This document shows, in pieces, positions 18,387 through 27,854 of a stretch of 64,000 bases of DNA. The position numbers and the translations under genes are program-made. Each line of letters starts with the position of its first letter. Within the stretch, counting starts at the first letter, position 1. The notes under the pieces were generated by a model. That model saw only the letters and a program-made list of their open reading frames with translations, ran no database searches and was not told where the DNA came from. Origin of the DNA: Chitinophagaceae bacterium. Lineage in GTDB: Bacteria > Bacteroidota > Bacteroidia > Chitinophagales > Chitinophagaceae. The stretch covers positions 248,001 to 312,000 of the forward strand of contig JADJPV010000001.1 of NCBI GenBank assembly GCA_016713085.1. Reading direction: 5' to 3'.

Positions 18387-20707
18387 ATGAAAGAAAAAAA
18401 ACTTACATACTCCAGGCTTAAACTCTTGAAATCAACAGGAATTACTGTTGCAGCCTGCTTTCTGCTTTTGTTTATTCTGCACCTGCTCTTCCCTTTGCCT
18501 GATAAGATTGAATACTCCACCTTAATTACCGACAATAAAGGAGAAGTGATTCATGCCTTTTTAACCAAAGATGAAAAGTGGAGGATGAAAACCGAACTGG
18601 AAGAAATTTCTCCCCTGCTGCGAAAAACCATTGTACAGAAAGAAGACAAATATTTTTACTATCACTTCGGTATTAACCCTCTTGCTGTAACCAGGGCATT
18701 CTTTATGAACCTGTTTAAACTGAAACGCACATCCGGGGCCAGCACCATAACCATGCAGGTGGCAAGAGCATTGGAACCCAAGCGGAGAAGTCTTACCAAC
18801 AAATTCATTGAAATGTTCAGGGCTTTGCAGCTGGAATTGAAATACAGTAAGGCTGAAATCCTGCAACTCTATCTCAATCTTGTTCCTTATGGTGGTAATA
18901 TAGAAGGAGTGAAATCTGCTTCCATTCTCTACTTCGGCAAAAATCCCAATCACCTTTCACTGGCTGAGATTACTGCACTCTCGATCATTCCTAACCGGCC
19001 CTCCACTTTAGTAATGGGAAAGAATAATGATGAGATTGTTCGTCAGCGGAACAAATGGCTGAAACGTTTTGCAAAAGAAAAGATCTTCACTGCAAAAGAA
19101 ATTGAAGATGCTTTGGCAGAACCATTAACGGCAAGGCGGCTGGTTGTACCCAAACAGATGCCGCATCTTTCTTACAAACTCAAGCAAAGCGGCGATGTGA
19201 ATATTCAAACAACGATTGAGTTCAATACCCAGCAGAAGATGGAAAAACTGGTTGAGGATTATGTGCGTACACAACGGCTCAGTAATATCCGCAATGCCAG
19301 TGTGATCATCATCGACAATGAAACCCACCGTGTGATTACCTATGTAGGAAGTGGTGATTTTAAAGACACAACCGATGGCGGGCAGGTAAACGGTGCAGCA
19401 GCTGTTCGTCAGCCGGTAAGTACATTGAAACCTAGGCATTAGGGTTTATGCTTCGCTGAAGGTTTGCTCACTCCAAAAAAGATGAGTAATGATGTACCGG
19501 TAAATTATGCCGGTTATGCACCTGAGAATTATGATAAAAATTTCAACGGACCTGTTACGGTTGAATATGCACTGGAGCATTCCCTCAACATTCCGGCAGT
19601 GAAAGCATTGAATATGCTGGGAAAGGAAAAGCTGATTGACGCACTCAGCAGGATTGGCTTTAAACAGATACAGGCAAAACAAAAAAGCCTGGGTTTGAGT
19701 TTGATCCTTGGTGGCTGCGGCACAACACTTGAACAATTAACAGGTATGTACAGTTCTTTTGCGAATGATGGTGTTTATTATCAACCTTCCTATATAGTAC
19801 AGGATTCATCAACACAACGAAAAAGAATTCTTTCTGCTGATGCGGCTTATATGATCACCGATATTCTCAGCCGAATTAACCGACCTGACTTTCCCATATC
19901 CTGGGATGCAACGGCCCGCCTTCCCCGCATTGCATGGAAAACAGGAACTTCTTATGGCAGGCGTGATGCATGGAGCATTGGTTACAATAAAAAATATACA
20001 GTTGCTGTGTGGGTTGGAAATTTTTCAGGAGTTGGATCAGCACATTTAAGTGGAGCCGAAACAGCAACACCACTACTCTTCCGCATTTTTAATACACTGG
20101 ATTATGATGCCGACAGGGCATGGTTCACTCCTCCAAAAGATTTAGAACAACGGATGGTTTGCAGTGAAACAGGTTTGCCACCTGCTTCGCATTGCAGCAA
20201 TCTTGTGCTTGATTATTTTATTACCGGAATTTCTTCCACACAAACCTGTAATAATTTATCTGAAATATCAGTAAGTGCCGACGAAAAAATAAGTTTTTGC
20301 AAAAGTTGTGAACCTGCTGCCGGTTTCAAACGAAAATCGTACAAACTCATAGCACCCGAACTGCAAAACTGGATGCAGGTAAGTAATATTTCTTTTGAAA
20401 TGATTCCTCCGCATAATCCAAACTGTGAAAAGATTTTTAAAGAAGGAGCTCCATCTATCACTTCACCGGTTAACGGCACAGAATATCTCATCAGCAAAAA
20501 AATCCTGAGCCTTTGCAATTAGTGTGTGAAACAGGGAACGATGTAAGCAGGGTGTTCTGGTATATCAACAACCAATTTTATAAAGCAACCGATGCAGGAA
20601 GTAAACAGTTCTTTATACCTGCCGAAGGTGTGGTGAAAATTTCCTGTACCGATGATAAAGGAAGAAACAGGGATATTAAAATAACGGTGAAATATGCCGA
20701 CCTGTAA
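18387..20707 (+). CDS. pbpC: Penicillin-binding protein 1C (in-frame stop and one frameshift)
   Basis: This is a bifunctional class A peptidoglycan synthase. There is an N-terminal membrane anchor (about residues 17-36), then a GT51 glycosyltransferase with EDKYFYYHFGINPLAVTRAF and SGASTITMQVARALEP. The transpeptidase follows with SxxK (STLK, about 344-347), SLNIPAVK and WKTGTSYG (KTG box), and the BiPBP_C domain (about 20513-20707) ends it. A TAG at 19440-19442 lies directly after STLKP, in the same frame as the continuation GLCFAEGLLTPKK, so it is a nonsense codon, not a shift. A second break at about 20497 is an A7 run needing A8 (SKKNPEPLQLVCE). In many bacteria it is linked to the alpha-2-macroglobulin gene. 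Confidence 0.92.
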
Positions 20708-20765
20708 TACCATCTTGATTTACTAAGTAGTCCAAGGGACTACGTTGAAATCTTAGATGGTATTA
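20707..20765 (+). terminator. Long hairpin after pbpC
   Basis: AATACCATCT pairs with AGATGGTATT at the outside, and GTAGTCC-AAG-GGACTAC forms a strong inner stem. It begins at the pbpC stop codon. No long T-run follows, so it is a probable but not certain terminator. Confidence 0.55.
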
Positions 20766-20814
20766 TGCCGCAGAAAAGCATTTTGGACTATCTTTTAATT
20801 AAAAGCGGTATAAA

Positions 20815-20985
20815 AAGCGAAACAGGAAGCCGAAGCTTCCTGTTCATTAACCAAAATCATCATGAAAAAGCGAACGTTTCCAAAAAGGTAGAAAAATAAT
20901 TTTACAAGGGGTTGTTGTTCTCTCGTTTTAAAAGGATACCAGCTTCTTTCTTTTGGAATAGATGGATTTAAAAACGGGTCACCGC
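20815..20985 (-). ncRNA. Candidate small transcript with UUCG-loop terminator
   Basis: On the minus strand an exact TAnnTTTG box (TACCTTTG, 20995-20988) would start a transcript near 20982. A perfect 10-bp stem with a TTCG tetraloop (AACAGGAAGC-TTCG-GCTTCCTGTT, 20844-20821) followed by TCGCTTTTT would end it near 20815. This gives about 165 nt. The ORF in the same direction (to 20795) runs through the terminator and resembles no family, so an RNA product is preferred. No known RNA family could be assigned. Confidence 0.4.
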
Positions 20986-20987
20986 CG

Positions 20988-20995
20988 CAAAGGTA
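20988..20995 (-). promoter_or_regulatory. -7 box (TACCTTTG) of the candidate small transcript
   Basis: This is an exact TAnnTTTG match on the minus strand. The nearest upstream TTTG (21024-21021) is about 25 bp away, longer than the usual 19-21 bp, so promoter strength is uncertain. Confidence 0.4.
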
Positions 20996-21082
20996 GAACA
21001 ATGTGTTCTGCTTTTTTGTTCAAAATCGCCCCTTTTCTAACCCCAAAAGCTGACTTCTGTATTTGCAAACGTTTGACTTATT

Positions 21083-21817
21083 TTACTGTTCCTTGATCAG
21101 GTTTCCCGAACCAGCCATTTTTGACTTGATATCAGTTGGATTACCATAGTAGTGAATATCTCCTCCACCTGCTACCCGTACATCCAGTTTCAAGCTGGCA
21201 TAGATCCATACATTTCCCGAGCCAGCGATATTTATTTCAGCATTTTCGGCTTTCAGATCTCTCATTTCCACATCACCGCTTCCTGATACATGAATTTCAA
21301 CATCACGGGTAATTCCGCCCGACTGAACTTTTCCGCTGCCTGCAATACGTACTTCAACTTTTGGGGCATCAACTTCAGCCATTTTGATATCACCGCTTCC
21401 GGAAATACTCAATTTAATTCTCCCGGTTGAAGTGATCTTGGTTTCAGCAAGCATATTACCGCTTCCGGAAAGACTGTTATCTTCAAACATCGGTGCTTTC
21501 ACATATACACGCATATCCTGCGACGGACGGATATTTACTCCACTTTTTGTTCTGATTTTCAATACGCCGTTTTCAACACGTGTAGTAATATATTTCATCA
21601 GGTTTTCATCTGCTTCAATCCTGATTTCATTTTCAGTACCCTGCGAAAAATAAACATCAAAGGAACCGGCAGCACTTACACTTTTAAAATTTCCTTCGTT
21701 ACGGTTGCCCGTTATAATATTTCCGTTTCCCTTTACGCTTCTATTCCAACGGCAGGATGTTACAATAAATGACAGTGTGAATAACAGGAGGGCTCCAGAA
21801 AATAATTGTTTGCTCAT
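21083..21817 (-). CDS. DUF2807 'head GIN' domain lipoprotein
   Basis: The 244-residue protein begins MSKQLFSGALLLFTLSFIVTSC, a lipoprotein signal with lipobox VTSC. The mature protein is a repetitive right-handed beta structure in which SGSG, AGSG and AGGG turns recur about every 20-25 residues (LSGSGNM, ISGSGDI, IAGSGKV, VSGSGDV, IAGSGNV), the DUF2807 hallmark. Such proteins are widespread in Bacteroidota and may bind or assemble at the cell surface; no molecular role is established. It is a single gene divergent from guaA, with an intact frame. Confidence 0.92.
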   Translation of the reverse strand: MSKQLFSGALLLFTLSFIVTSCRWNRSVKGNGNIITGNRNEGNFKSVSAAGSFDVYFSQGTENEIRIEADENLMKYITTRVENGVLKIRTKSGVNIRPSQDMRVYVKAPMFEDNSLSGSGNMLAETKITSTGRIKLSISGSGDIKMAEVDAPKVEVRIAGSGKVQSGGITRDVEIHVSGSGDVEMRDLKAENAEINIAGSGNVWIYASLKLDVRVAGGGDIHYYGNPTDIKSKMAGSGNLIKEQ

Positions 21818-22077
21818 CTGATAAGTTTTTACAGTTTAATAAAAAAAGAATGCCTGGCCATCAGTCTCAGACTGGTGTTTTATGTCGGAGGTTACGAAAA
21901 CCAAGCATAGGATAATAAAAAAGTGGTTAAAGTTGGAGCAGGGCAAAAATAGCAGAAAAACAAGTTGCCTTAACGAATAAATTCAACTGTTTTAAAAAGA
22001 ATATAAACTAACACCCGGAAGATTCTTTCTGCGTATAACCGGTGAACAACTCTCCTTTTCCAATGCCTGCTTTTTGC

Positions 22078-22085
22078 TACCTTCG
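22078..22085 (+). promoter_or_regulatory. -7 box of guaA
   Basis: TACCTTCG (one mismatch to TAnnTTTG) ends 7 bp before the ATG at 22093. Transcription would start at or next to the ATG, giving a nearly leaderless mRNA. This supports 22093 over the in-frame upstream ATG at 22042. Confidence 0.5.
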
Positions 22086-22092
22086 CCGCACC

Positions 22093-23628
22093 ATGACAGA
22101 TAAGATTCTCATTCTCGATTTCGGTTCTCAATACACCCAGTTAATAGCCCGTGCAGTACGTGAATGCAACGTGTACTGCGAGATTATTCCCTTTCACAAA
22201 CCTGTTGTAAAAGATGAGCACCTGAAGGGTATTATCCTTTCCGGCAGTCCCTTTTCAGTAAATGAAGCCAATGCACCAATGGTTGATGTGGAATTGCTCA
22301 CCAAACTGTTGCCTGTACTGGGCATTTGCTATGGCGCACAGTTAACCGCCAAACAATTTGGCGGCCGTGTAGAAAAAAGTGAGAAAAGGGAATATGGCCG
22401 GGCAGTTTTAAGCCGGAAAACTGAAGACATATTATTAAGAGGTGTGAGTGAAACCTCACAGGTATGGATGAGTCATGCCGATACCATCCTGGAACTGCCG
22501 CAGGGCTTTGAAATTACTGCTGTAACTGAATCTATTCCTGTGGCAGCATTTCGTGCAAACGGAAACTTAAGCCACCCTTTATACGGATTACAATTCCACC
22601 CTGAAGTATATCATTCAATTGAAGGAAAGAAAATTCTCAAAAACTTTTTAACCGATGTATGCGGCTGCAAAGGCGACTGGACCCCGGCTTCTTTTGTAAA
22701 TGAAACAGTAGCTGCATTAAAAAAACAGATCGGTAACAGAAAAGTAATCATGGGTTTGAGTGGTGGTGTTGATTCAACCGTTGCCGCTACCCTGATTCAC
22801 AGAGCTATCGGCAAAAACCTTTTTGGAATTTTTGTTGATAACGGCGTGTTACGTAAAGATGAATTTCAGCAGGTGCTCGACACCTATAATAAAATAGGAT
22901 TGAATGTAACGGGTATTGATGCCCGTGAGCATTTTTATACTAAGCTTGCCGGCAAATCTGTTCCCGAAGAAAAAAGAAAGATCATCGGTGGAACTTTTAT
23001 TGAAGTGTTTGACAGAGAAGCTCATAAAATTGAAGGTGTAGATATGCTGGGACAGGGAACCATTTACCCCGATGTAATTGAAAGTGTTTCAGTACATGGC
23101 CCGTCAATGACCATCAAATCGCATCATAATGTTGGTGGCTTACCTGACACTATGAAACTGGAACTGGTTGAACCTCTCCGTTATTTATTCAAAGATGAAG
23201 TGAGAAAAGTTGGTGCCGAATTAGAAATACCTGCCGAAATGCTGAACCGTCATCCATTCCCGGGACCGGGCTTAGCCATTCGTATTTTACGTGAAGTAAC
23301 AGAAGAAAAAGTGGACCTGTTACAAAGAGCTGATGCGATTTTCATCAATGGATTAAAAGAACATGGGCTTTATGATAAAGTGTGGCAGGCAGGAGCAATT
23401 CTGTTACCGGTACAGAGTGTAGGTGTTATGGGCGATGAACGCACTTATGAATTCACTCTTGCTTTAAGGGCTGTTACTTCTGTAGATGGGATGACTGCAG
23501 ACTGGGCTCATTTACCATATGAATTTCTGGCATACATTTCGAATGAAATCATCAACAAAGTCAGGGGTATCAATCGTGTGGTATATGATATCAGCAGCAA
23601 ACCACCTGCAACCATCGAATGGGAATAA
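22093..23628 (+). CDS. guaA: GMP synthase (glutamine-hydrolysing)
   Basis: It converts XMP to GMP using glutamine and ATP in purine synthesis. The N-terminal class I amidotransferase carries ILDFGSQYTQLIAR, the nucleophile Cys in GICYGAQ and the GLQFHPEV His/Glu pair. The ATP-pyrophosphatase domain has the PP-loop GLSGGVDSTVAA, and the C-terminal dimerisation domain ends with NRVVYDISSKPPATIEWE. The length of 511 residues is standard. I choose the ATG at 22093 because the upstream in-frame ATG (22042) lies before the -7 box. The frame is intact. Downstream, at 115 bp, is a periplasmic binding protein gene. Confidence 0.98.
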   Translation: MTDKILILDFGSQYTQLIARAVRECNVYCEIIPFHKPVVKDEHLKGIILSGSPFSVNEANAPMVDVELLTKLLPVLGICYGAQLTAKQFGGRVEKSEKREYGRAVLSRKTEDILLRGVSETSQVWMSHADTILELPQGFEITAVTESIPVAAFRANGNLSHPLYGLQFHPEVYHSIEGKKILKNFLTDVCGCKGDWTPASFVNETVAALKKQIGNRKVIMGLSGGVDSTVAATLIHRAIGKNLFGIFVDNGVLRKDEFQQVLDTYNKIGLNVTGIDAREHFYTKLAGKSVPEEKRKIIGGTFIEVFDREAHKIEGVDMLGQGTIYPDVIESVSVHGPSMTIKSHHNVGGLPDTMKLELVEPLRYLFKDEVRKVGAELEIPAEMLNRHPFPGPGLAIRILREVTEEKVDLLQRADAIFINGLKEHGLYDKVWQAGAILLPVQSVGVMGDERTYEFTLALRAVTSVDGMTADWAHLPYEFLAYISNEIINKVRGINRVVYDISSKPPATIEWE

Positions 23629-23743
23629 CCATCTGATAAGAGAATCATGAAATATCCATAAAAATTATCGAGCTAATTTATACAACAGCGATGATAATTT
23701 TTGTGGATACACTATGTGGCCAAAGAGCCAATAAAATGAACAC

Positions 23744-24910
23744 ATGAAAAAACTACTATTTGCCTTTGTCCTTTCATTGAGTGTATTGCTCTCGTTTGCA
23801 CAAACACCCGATACTGTTAAGGTTTACAGAATTGGCATATTCGCCAGTTTATACCTGGATTCTTCGTTTACAGGAAGCAGTTACAAGTTTACCAACCAGA
23901 TGCCCAAGCACATTTTACCGGGTCTGGATTTTGTACAGGGTGCTTTAATGGCTGTTGATTCACTGCATACAGATAAGAAAGTGGAAGTAACGGTTTATGA
24001 TCTGCGTTCAGCAGAACAAAGCCTGTTTAACCTCACTTCACAGAACAAATTTGATTCATTAGATCTGATCATTGCCGCTGTATCCGGAAACGAATACAGG
24101 CAAATGGCAGATATTGCTTTGCAGAAAAACATTCCCTTTGTTTCAGCAACCTATCCCAATGATGGTGGTGTAACCAATAATCCATTTACAATTATTGTCA
24201 ACTCAACTCTGCCTGTGCATTGTGAAGCGATCTATAATTTTGTAATGAGGAACAATCCTACTGCCAACATTTTGTATGTAAGAAAAAAAGGAATACAGGA
24301 AGACAGGCTGGCCGGATATTTCAATGGATTTAATAAGAGTACAAATGGTGGTCAACTGTTGAAATGGAAGAATGTTTTACTCACAGATTCTTTTACAGTT
24401 GCTGACCTGCGTACAAGTCTTGACAGTGAAAAAGTAAACTTGATTATTTGCGGCTCACTGGATGAAAGTTTTGGCTTACGCCTGGCAACAACTGCAAATG
24501 GTTTACGGAAAACCTATCCCTTTCAAATTGCAGGCATGCCCACATGGGAAGGAATTAAAGATTTAAGCAAACCGGAATTTAATGAAGTGATCATTTACCA
24601 CAGTTCTACTTTTTTCAATACAGGTACTGTTAAATGGGGTTATTTCACGAAAACATTTACAGAGTCCACCAACGGGCGCCCCTCTGATCTTGCTTATAAA
24701 GGGTATGAACTCAGCTGGCATTTTATTAATCTGTTGCTGAAGTATGATGACAACCTGATGCAGAACCTGAACGACAGGTCTTTCCGCATTTTTACGGAAT
24801 ATGATTTCAAACCCATCCGCAACAGTACAAGCGGCAAGCCTGATTATTTTGAGAACAAACGCATTTACATTCTCAAACGAAGCAGCGGGCTAATTTCACG
24901 GATGAACTGA
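23744..24910 (+). CDS. Periplasmic-binding-protein (type 1 fold) like secreted protein
   Basis: A signal peptide (MKKLLFAFVLSLSVLLSFAQ) precedes a 370-residue domain with the alternating pattern of type 1 periplasmic binding proteins. VYRIGIFASLYLDSSF is the first strand-helix, LDLIIAAVSGNEYRQMADIA and NIPFVSATYPNDGGV line the cleft, and VNLIICGSLDES and LSKPEFNEVIIYHSS follow. No permease or ATPase genes are nearby, so transport is doubtful. It may be a sensor or an orphan binding protein. In related genomes a protein of this kind, as I recall, follows guaA. Confidence 0.7.
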   Translation: MKKLLFAFVLSLSVLLSFAQTPDTVKVYRIGIFASLYLDSSFTGSSYKFTNQMPKHILPGLDFVQGALMAVDSLHTDKKVEVTVYDLRSAEQSLFNLTSQNKFDSLDLIIAAVSGNEYRQMADIALQKNIPFVSATYPNDGGVTNNPFTIIVNSTLPVHCEAIYNFVMRNNPTANILYVRKKGIQEDRLAGYFNGFNKSTNGGQLLKWKNVLLTDSFTVADLRTSLDSEKVNLIICGSLDESFGLRLATTANGLRKTYPFQIAGMPTWEGIKDLSKPEFNEVIIYHSSTFFNTGTVKWGYFTKTFTESTNGRPSDLAYKGYELSWHFINLLLKYDDNLMQNLNDRSFRIFTEYDFKPIRNSTSGKPDYFENKRIYILKRSSGLISRMN

Positions 24911-24950
24911 TATCTTTCAAACCATTTCACAATATCATTGTTTTACTCTT

Positions 24951-25102
24951 GTGACACACAAGAAGCAATATCTCCCCCAAAAAATTTGTGCCGCCTGTAA
25001 CAGGCCATTCAGCTGGCGCAGAAATGGGGAAAAGTTTGGGAAGAAGTAAAATATTGCAGCGATCGTTGCCGCAGTTCCAAAAACAAAAAAAGAATAGCTT
25101 AA
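24951..25102 (+). CDS. DUF2256 small zinc-ribbon protein (frameshifted)
   Basis: A short gene begins at GTG 24951. THKKQYLPQKICAACNRPFSW is read in the first frame. After one A is added to CAGAAATGGGG (about 25021), RRKWGKVWEEVKYCSDRCR and SSKNKKRIA follow. The four cysteines (C-x2-C...C-x3-C) and the W-rich centre are the DUF2256 pattern, a roughly 50-residue family of unknown role. It ends 35 bp before the helicase gene and is probably cotranscribed with it. Confidence 0.8.
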
Positions 25103-25137
25103 TTTCAGGCAGGCAGTTTTAAACGCAACTCATTTCA

Positions 25138-27738
25138 GTGAATCTCCATTCTACAAAAGGTTACCGAGTAATAAAACACTGGCTTGAAGCAAAAGGCCTG
25201 TCTCCTTTTTTATTCCAGGAAGAATCATGGCAACATATCATTCACCATGAAAGTGGTTTGGTAAATGCACCAACAGGTTGCGGTAAAACATTTTCTGTTT
25301 TCCTTGGAGCACTGATTCAGTTCATTAATGAAAATTCTGATTCTTATCAATCAAAAAAAACAAGCGGGTTACAGTTGTTATGGATCACTCCGTTAAGAGC
25401 GTTGGCAAAAGATATTGGCCGGGCCATGGAAGAAGTAATTACTGAATTGAACATGAACTGGAAAGTCGGGATTCGAAATGGAGACACAACAACCGGTGAA
25501 CGGGCAAAACAGAAAAGACAAATGCCGGAAGTATTGATCATTACTCCGGAGAGTCTGCATTTACTGCTGGCACAAAAAGGATATGCCGAATTATTTCAGC
25601 ATATAAAAATCATTGCAGTTGATGAATGGCATGAACTGCTGGGAAGCAAACGTGGTGTACAGGTGGAGCTGGCCGTTTCGAGAATAGTGGGTAGTCGTAT
25701 GTCTTTGCTCAACAAGAAACTATCCATTTGGGGTATCTCTGCAACCATTGGGAATTTAGAAGAAGCGAAAGAAGTTTTAATAGCCCCTTTAAACTATTCA
25801 AAGAAAAAAACAGATGGGTTGAATGGCGAGGTTGGTGGGTTGATGGCCTCACCCTTTGGGGGTTCAGGTTCGGAAGGAACGAAGTTCGGGGAGGGGGCCG
25901 GAGTAATTGTAAAAGCCAACATGAAAAAGCAGATTGAAATAGAATCTGTACTGCCCGATGAAATGGAAAAATATCCCTGGGCAGGTCATCTTGGTTTAAA
26001 GCTCATTGAAAAAGTGATTCCCATTATAGAACAAAGCAGAACCACGCTCATCTTTATCAATACAAGAGGTATGAGTGAGCGATGGTACCAGGAACTGCTG
26101 AATCATGCACCGCAGCTGGCTGGAGCAATTGCATTACATCATGGAAGCATTGAACAAGAATTGCGTTTTTGGGTAGAGGAAGCATTGCATTCAGCCAAAC
26201 TCAAAGCTGTGGTTTGTACTGCATCATTGGATCTTGGTGTTGATTTTCGTCCCGTCGAGACCGTTATACAGGTTGGTTCGCCAAAAGGTGTTGCACGGTT
26301 TTTACAACGTGCAGGAAGAAGTGGCCACAGTCACAATGAAATAAGTAAAATTTATTTTCTCCCAACCCATTCATTGGAATTGGTGGAAGCAGCTGCACTG
26401 AAAAGTGCAATTGATGAAGAACTCATCGAAAGTAAAGAACCCATGCTGCTTTGCTTTGATGTACTGATTCAGTATTTGAATACATTGGCCATTTCTGATG
26501 GATTTAAACCAGCTGATTTGTTCAATGAAATCAAAACAACTTACTGCTACCGTGATTTACTGCAGGAAGAATGGGAAGAAGTTTTACAGTTTTTGGTTGA
26601 AGGTGGCAAAGCATTGCATCAATACGATGATTACCGGAAAATTGAAATCATTGATGGTGTTTACAGGATCACCAACAGAAGACTTGCCATGCGCCATCGT
26701 ATGAACATTGGCACTATTGTAAGTGATGTAATGCTGAAAGTAAAAATGGTGAGTGGTGGTTTCATTGGAGTAATTGAAGAATATTTTATCAGTCGGCTTG
26801 AACCCGGAGATTCATTTACACTGGCAGGAAGGAATTTAGAACTGGTTCAGATTAAAGACATGACAGCATTTGTACGTAAATCAACTTCTAAAAAAACAAT
26901 TGTTCCCAGCTGGAACGGAGGAAGAATGAGCCTTACTGCAAATCTTGGAAAGAAGTTAAGGGAAACATTTAATGAAGTTGTGGAGGCAGGCCAATCAAAA
27001 AGGCCAGACTACAGTCCTGAACTTCAGCATCTCTCCTCTTTGTTTGAATTACAGCAACAGCTTTCACATATCCCAAAAGATGATGAACTGCTGATAGAAC
27101 AGCATGAAAGTAAAGATGGATATCATTTACTGGTTTATCCGTTTGAGGGACGGCTTGTACATGAAGCAATGAGTGCAATTCTAGCATACCGAATCGGCAA
27201 AATTGCTCCGCTTACATTTTCCATTGCCATGAATGATTATGGTTTTGAATTGCTGTCTGATCAACCCATTCCGGTTGATGATACCAATGTGGCGGATTTA
27301 TTTACATCAGATAATTTAACAGCCGATATTCAGCGAAGTGTAAACTCAACTGAAATGGCAAGGAGAAAATTCAGGGATATTGCTGTCATCGGTGGCCTGA
27401 TCGTTCAATCTGCACCGGGAGAAAAAACAAAAGCAAGACACTTACAGGCATCAGCCAGTTTATTATTTAATGTGTTCAGTGAATATGATTCAAAAAATGT
27501 ACTGCTGCGCCAGGCATACCGGGAAGTATTTGATCAGCAGATGGAAGAAGTGCGTTTACGCAGTGCCTTTGCCAGGATTCAGCAAAGTCAGATTATCCTG
27601 ACGTTTCCTGAACGCTTTACTCCACTCAGCTTCCCCATTATTGCCGATGGATTAAACAGAAATAATCTTTCAAGTGAAAAACTGGAAGATCGTATTTTAC
27701 GCATGCAGGCGCAGCTGAATAAAGTTGCAGGTTTCTAA
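25138..27738 (+). CDS. Ligase-associated DNA damage response DEXH-box helicase (Lhr-like)
   Basis: This SF2 helicase of the Lhr family acts in DNA repair with a ligase-associated nuclease set. Motif I is NAPTGCGKT (about residues 43-51), motif II is VDEWHELLGSKRG, motif III is ISATIGN, and motif VI is QRAGRSGHS. The C-terminal Lhr core follows. It starts at GTG 25138 (NLHSTKGYRVIKHWLEAKG). Between APLNYSK and GVIVKANMKKQIE there is a glycine-rich insert (about 25800-25905, reading GLNGEVGGLMASPFGGSGSEG) that I would not expect in this family. The PdeM gene for the partner nuclease lies 1.2 kb downstream. Confidence 0.92.
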   Translation: MNLHSTKGYRVIKHWLEAKGLSPFLFQEESWQHIIHHESGLVNAPTGCGKTFSVFLGALIQFINENSDSYQSKKTSGLQLLWITPLRALAKDIGRAMEEVITELNMNWKVGIRNGDTTTGERAKQKRQMPEVLIITPESLHLLLAQKGYAELFQHIKIIAVDEWHELLGSKRGVQVELAVSRIVGSRMSLLNKKLSIWGISATIGNLEEAKEVLIAPLNYSKKKTDGLNGEVGGLMASPFGGSGSEGTKFGEGAGVIVKANMKKQIEIESVLPDEMEKYPWAGHLGLKLIEKVIPIIEQSRTTLIFINTRGMSERWYQELLNHAPQLAGAIALHHGSIEQELRFWVEEALHSAKLKAVVCTASLDLGVDFRPVETVIQVGSPKGVARFLQRAGRSGHSHNEISKIYFLPTHSLELVEAAALKSAIDEELIESKEPMLLCFDVLIQYLNTLAISDGFKPADLFNEIKTTYCYRDLLQEEWEEVLQFLVEGGKALHQYDDYRKIEIIDGVYRITNRRLAMRHRMNIGTIVSDVMLKVKMVSGGFIGVIEEYFISRLEPGDSFTLAGRNLELVQIKDMTAFVRKSTSKKTIVPSWNGGRMSLTANLGKKLRETFNEVVEAGQSKRPDYSPELQHLSSLFELQQQLSHIPKDDELLIEQHESKDGYHLLVYPFEGRLVHEAMSAILAYRIGKIAPLTFSIAMNDYGFELLSDQPIPVDDTNVADLFTSDNLTADIQRSVNSTEMARRKFRDIAVIGGLIVQSAPGEKTKARHLQASASLLFNVFSEYDSKNVLLRQAYREVFDQQMEEVRLRSAFARIQQSQIILTFPERFTPLSFPIIADGLNRNNLSSEKLEDRILRMQAQLNKVAGF
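25813..25905 (+). repeat. G-rich, repeat-like in-frame insert in the helicase gene
   Basis: The segment is abruptly G-rich compared with its surroundings. It contains GGTTGAATGGCGAGGTTGGT, a GGCCTCACCC block at its left and GGGGAGGGGGCC at its right that partly pair, and internal GGTTCGG / AAGTTCGG copies. It keeps the reading frame and adds about 30 residues between two helicase strands. It looks like a dispersed palindromic element captured in frame. Confidence 0.5.
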
Positions 27739-27854
27739 TGCGTTTTTGTTCATTCGGCTAGCTCTATATCTCTTCAGCATAAAATATTTACCTGCCCGTT
27801 GTAAGATCAGTTTTCCATTCCATTTTTCTATCTATATTTATAAAAATAAAGCTC

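Noticed and set aside
20795..21001. 68-codon minus-strand ORF between pbpC and the DUF2807 gene
   Set aside because: It starts at or before the predicted transcription start and runs through a strong UUCG terminator. Its composition resembles no protein family.
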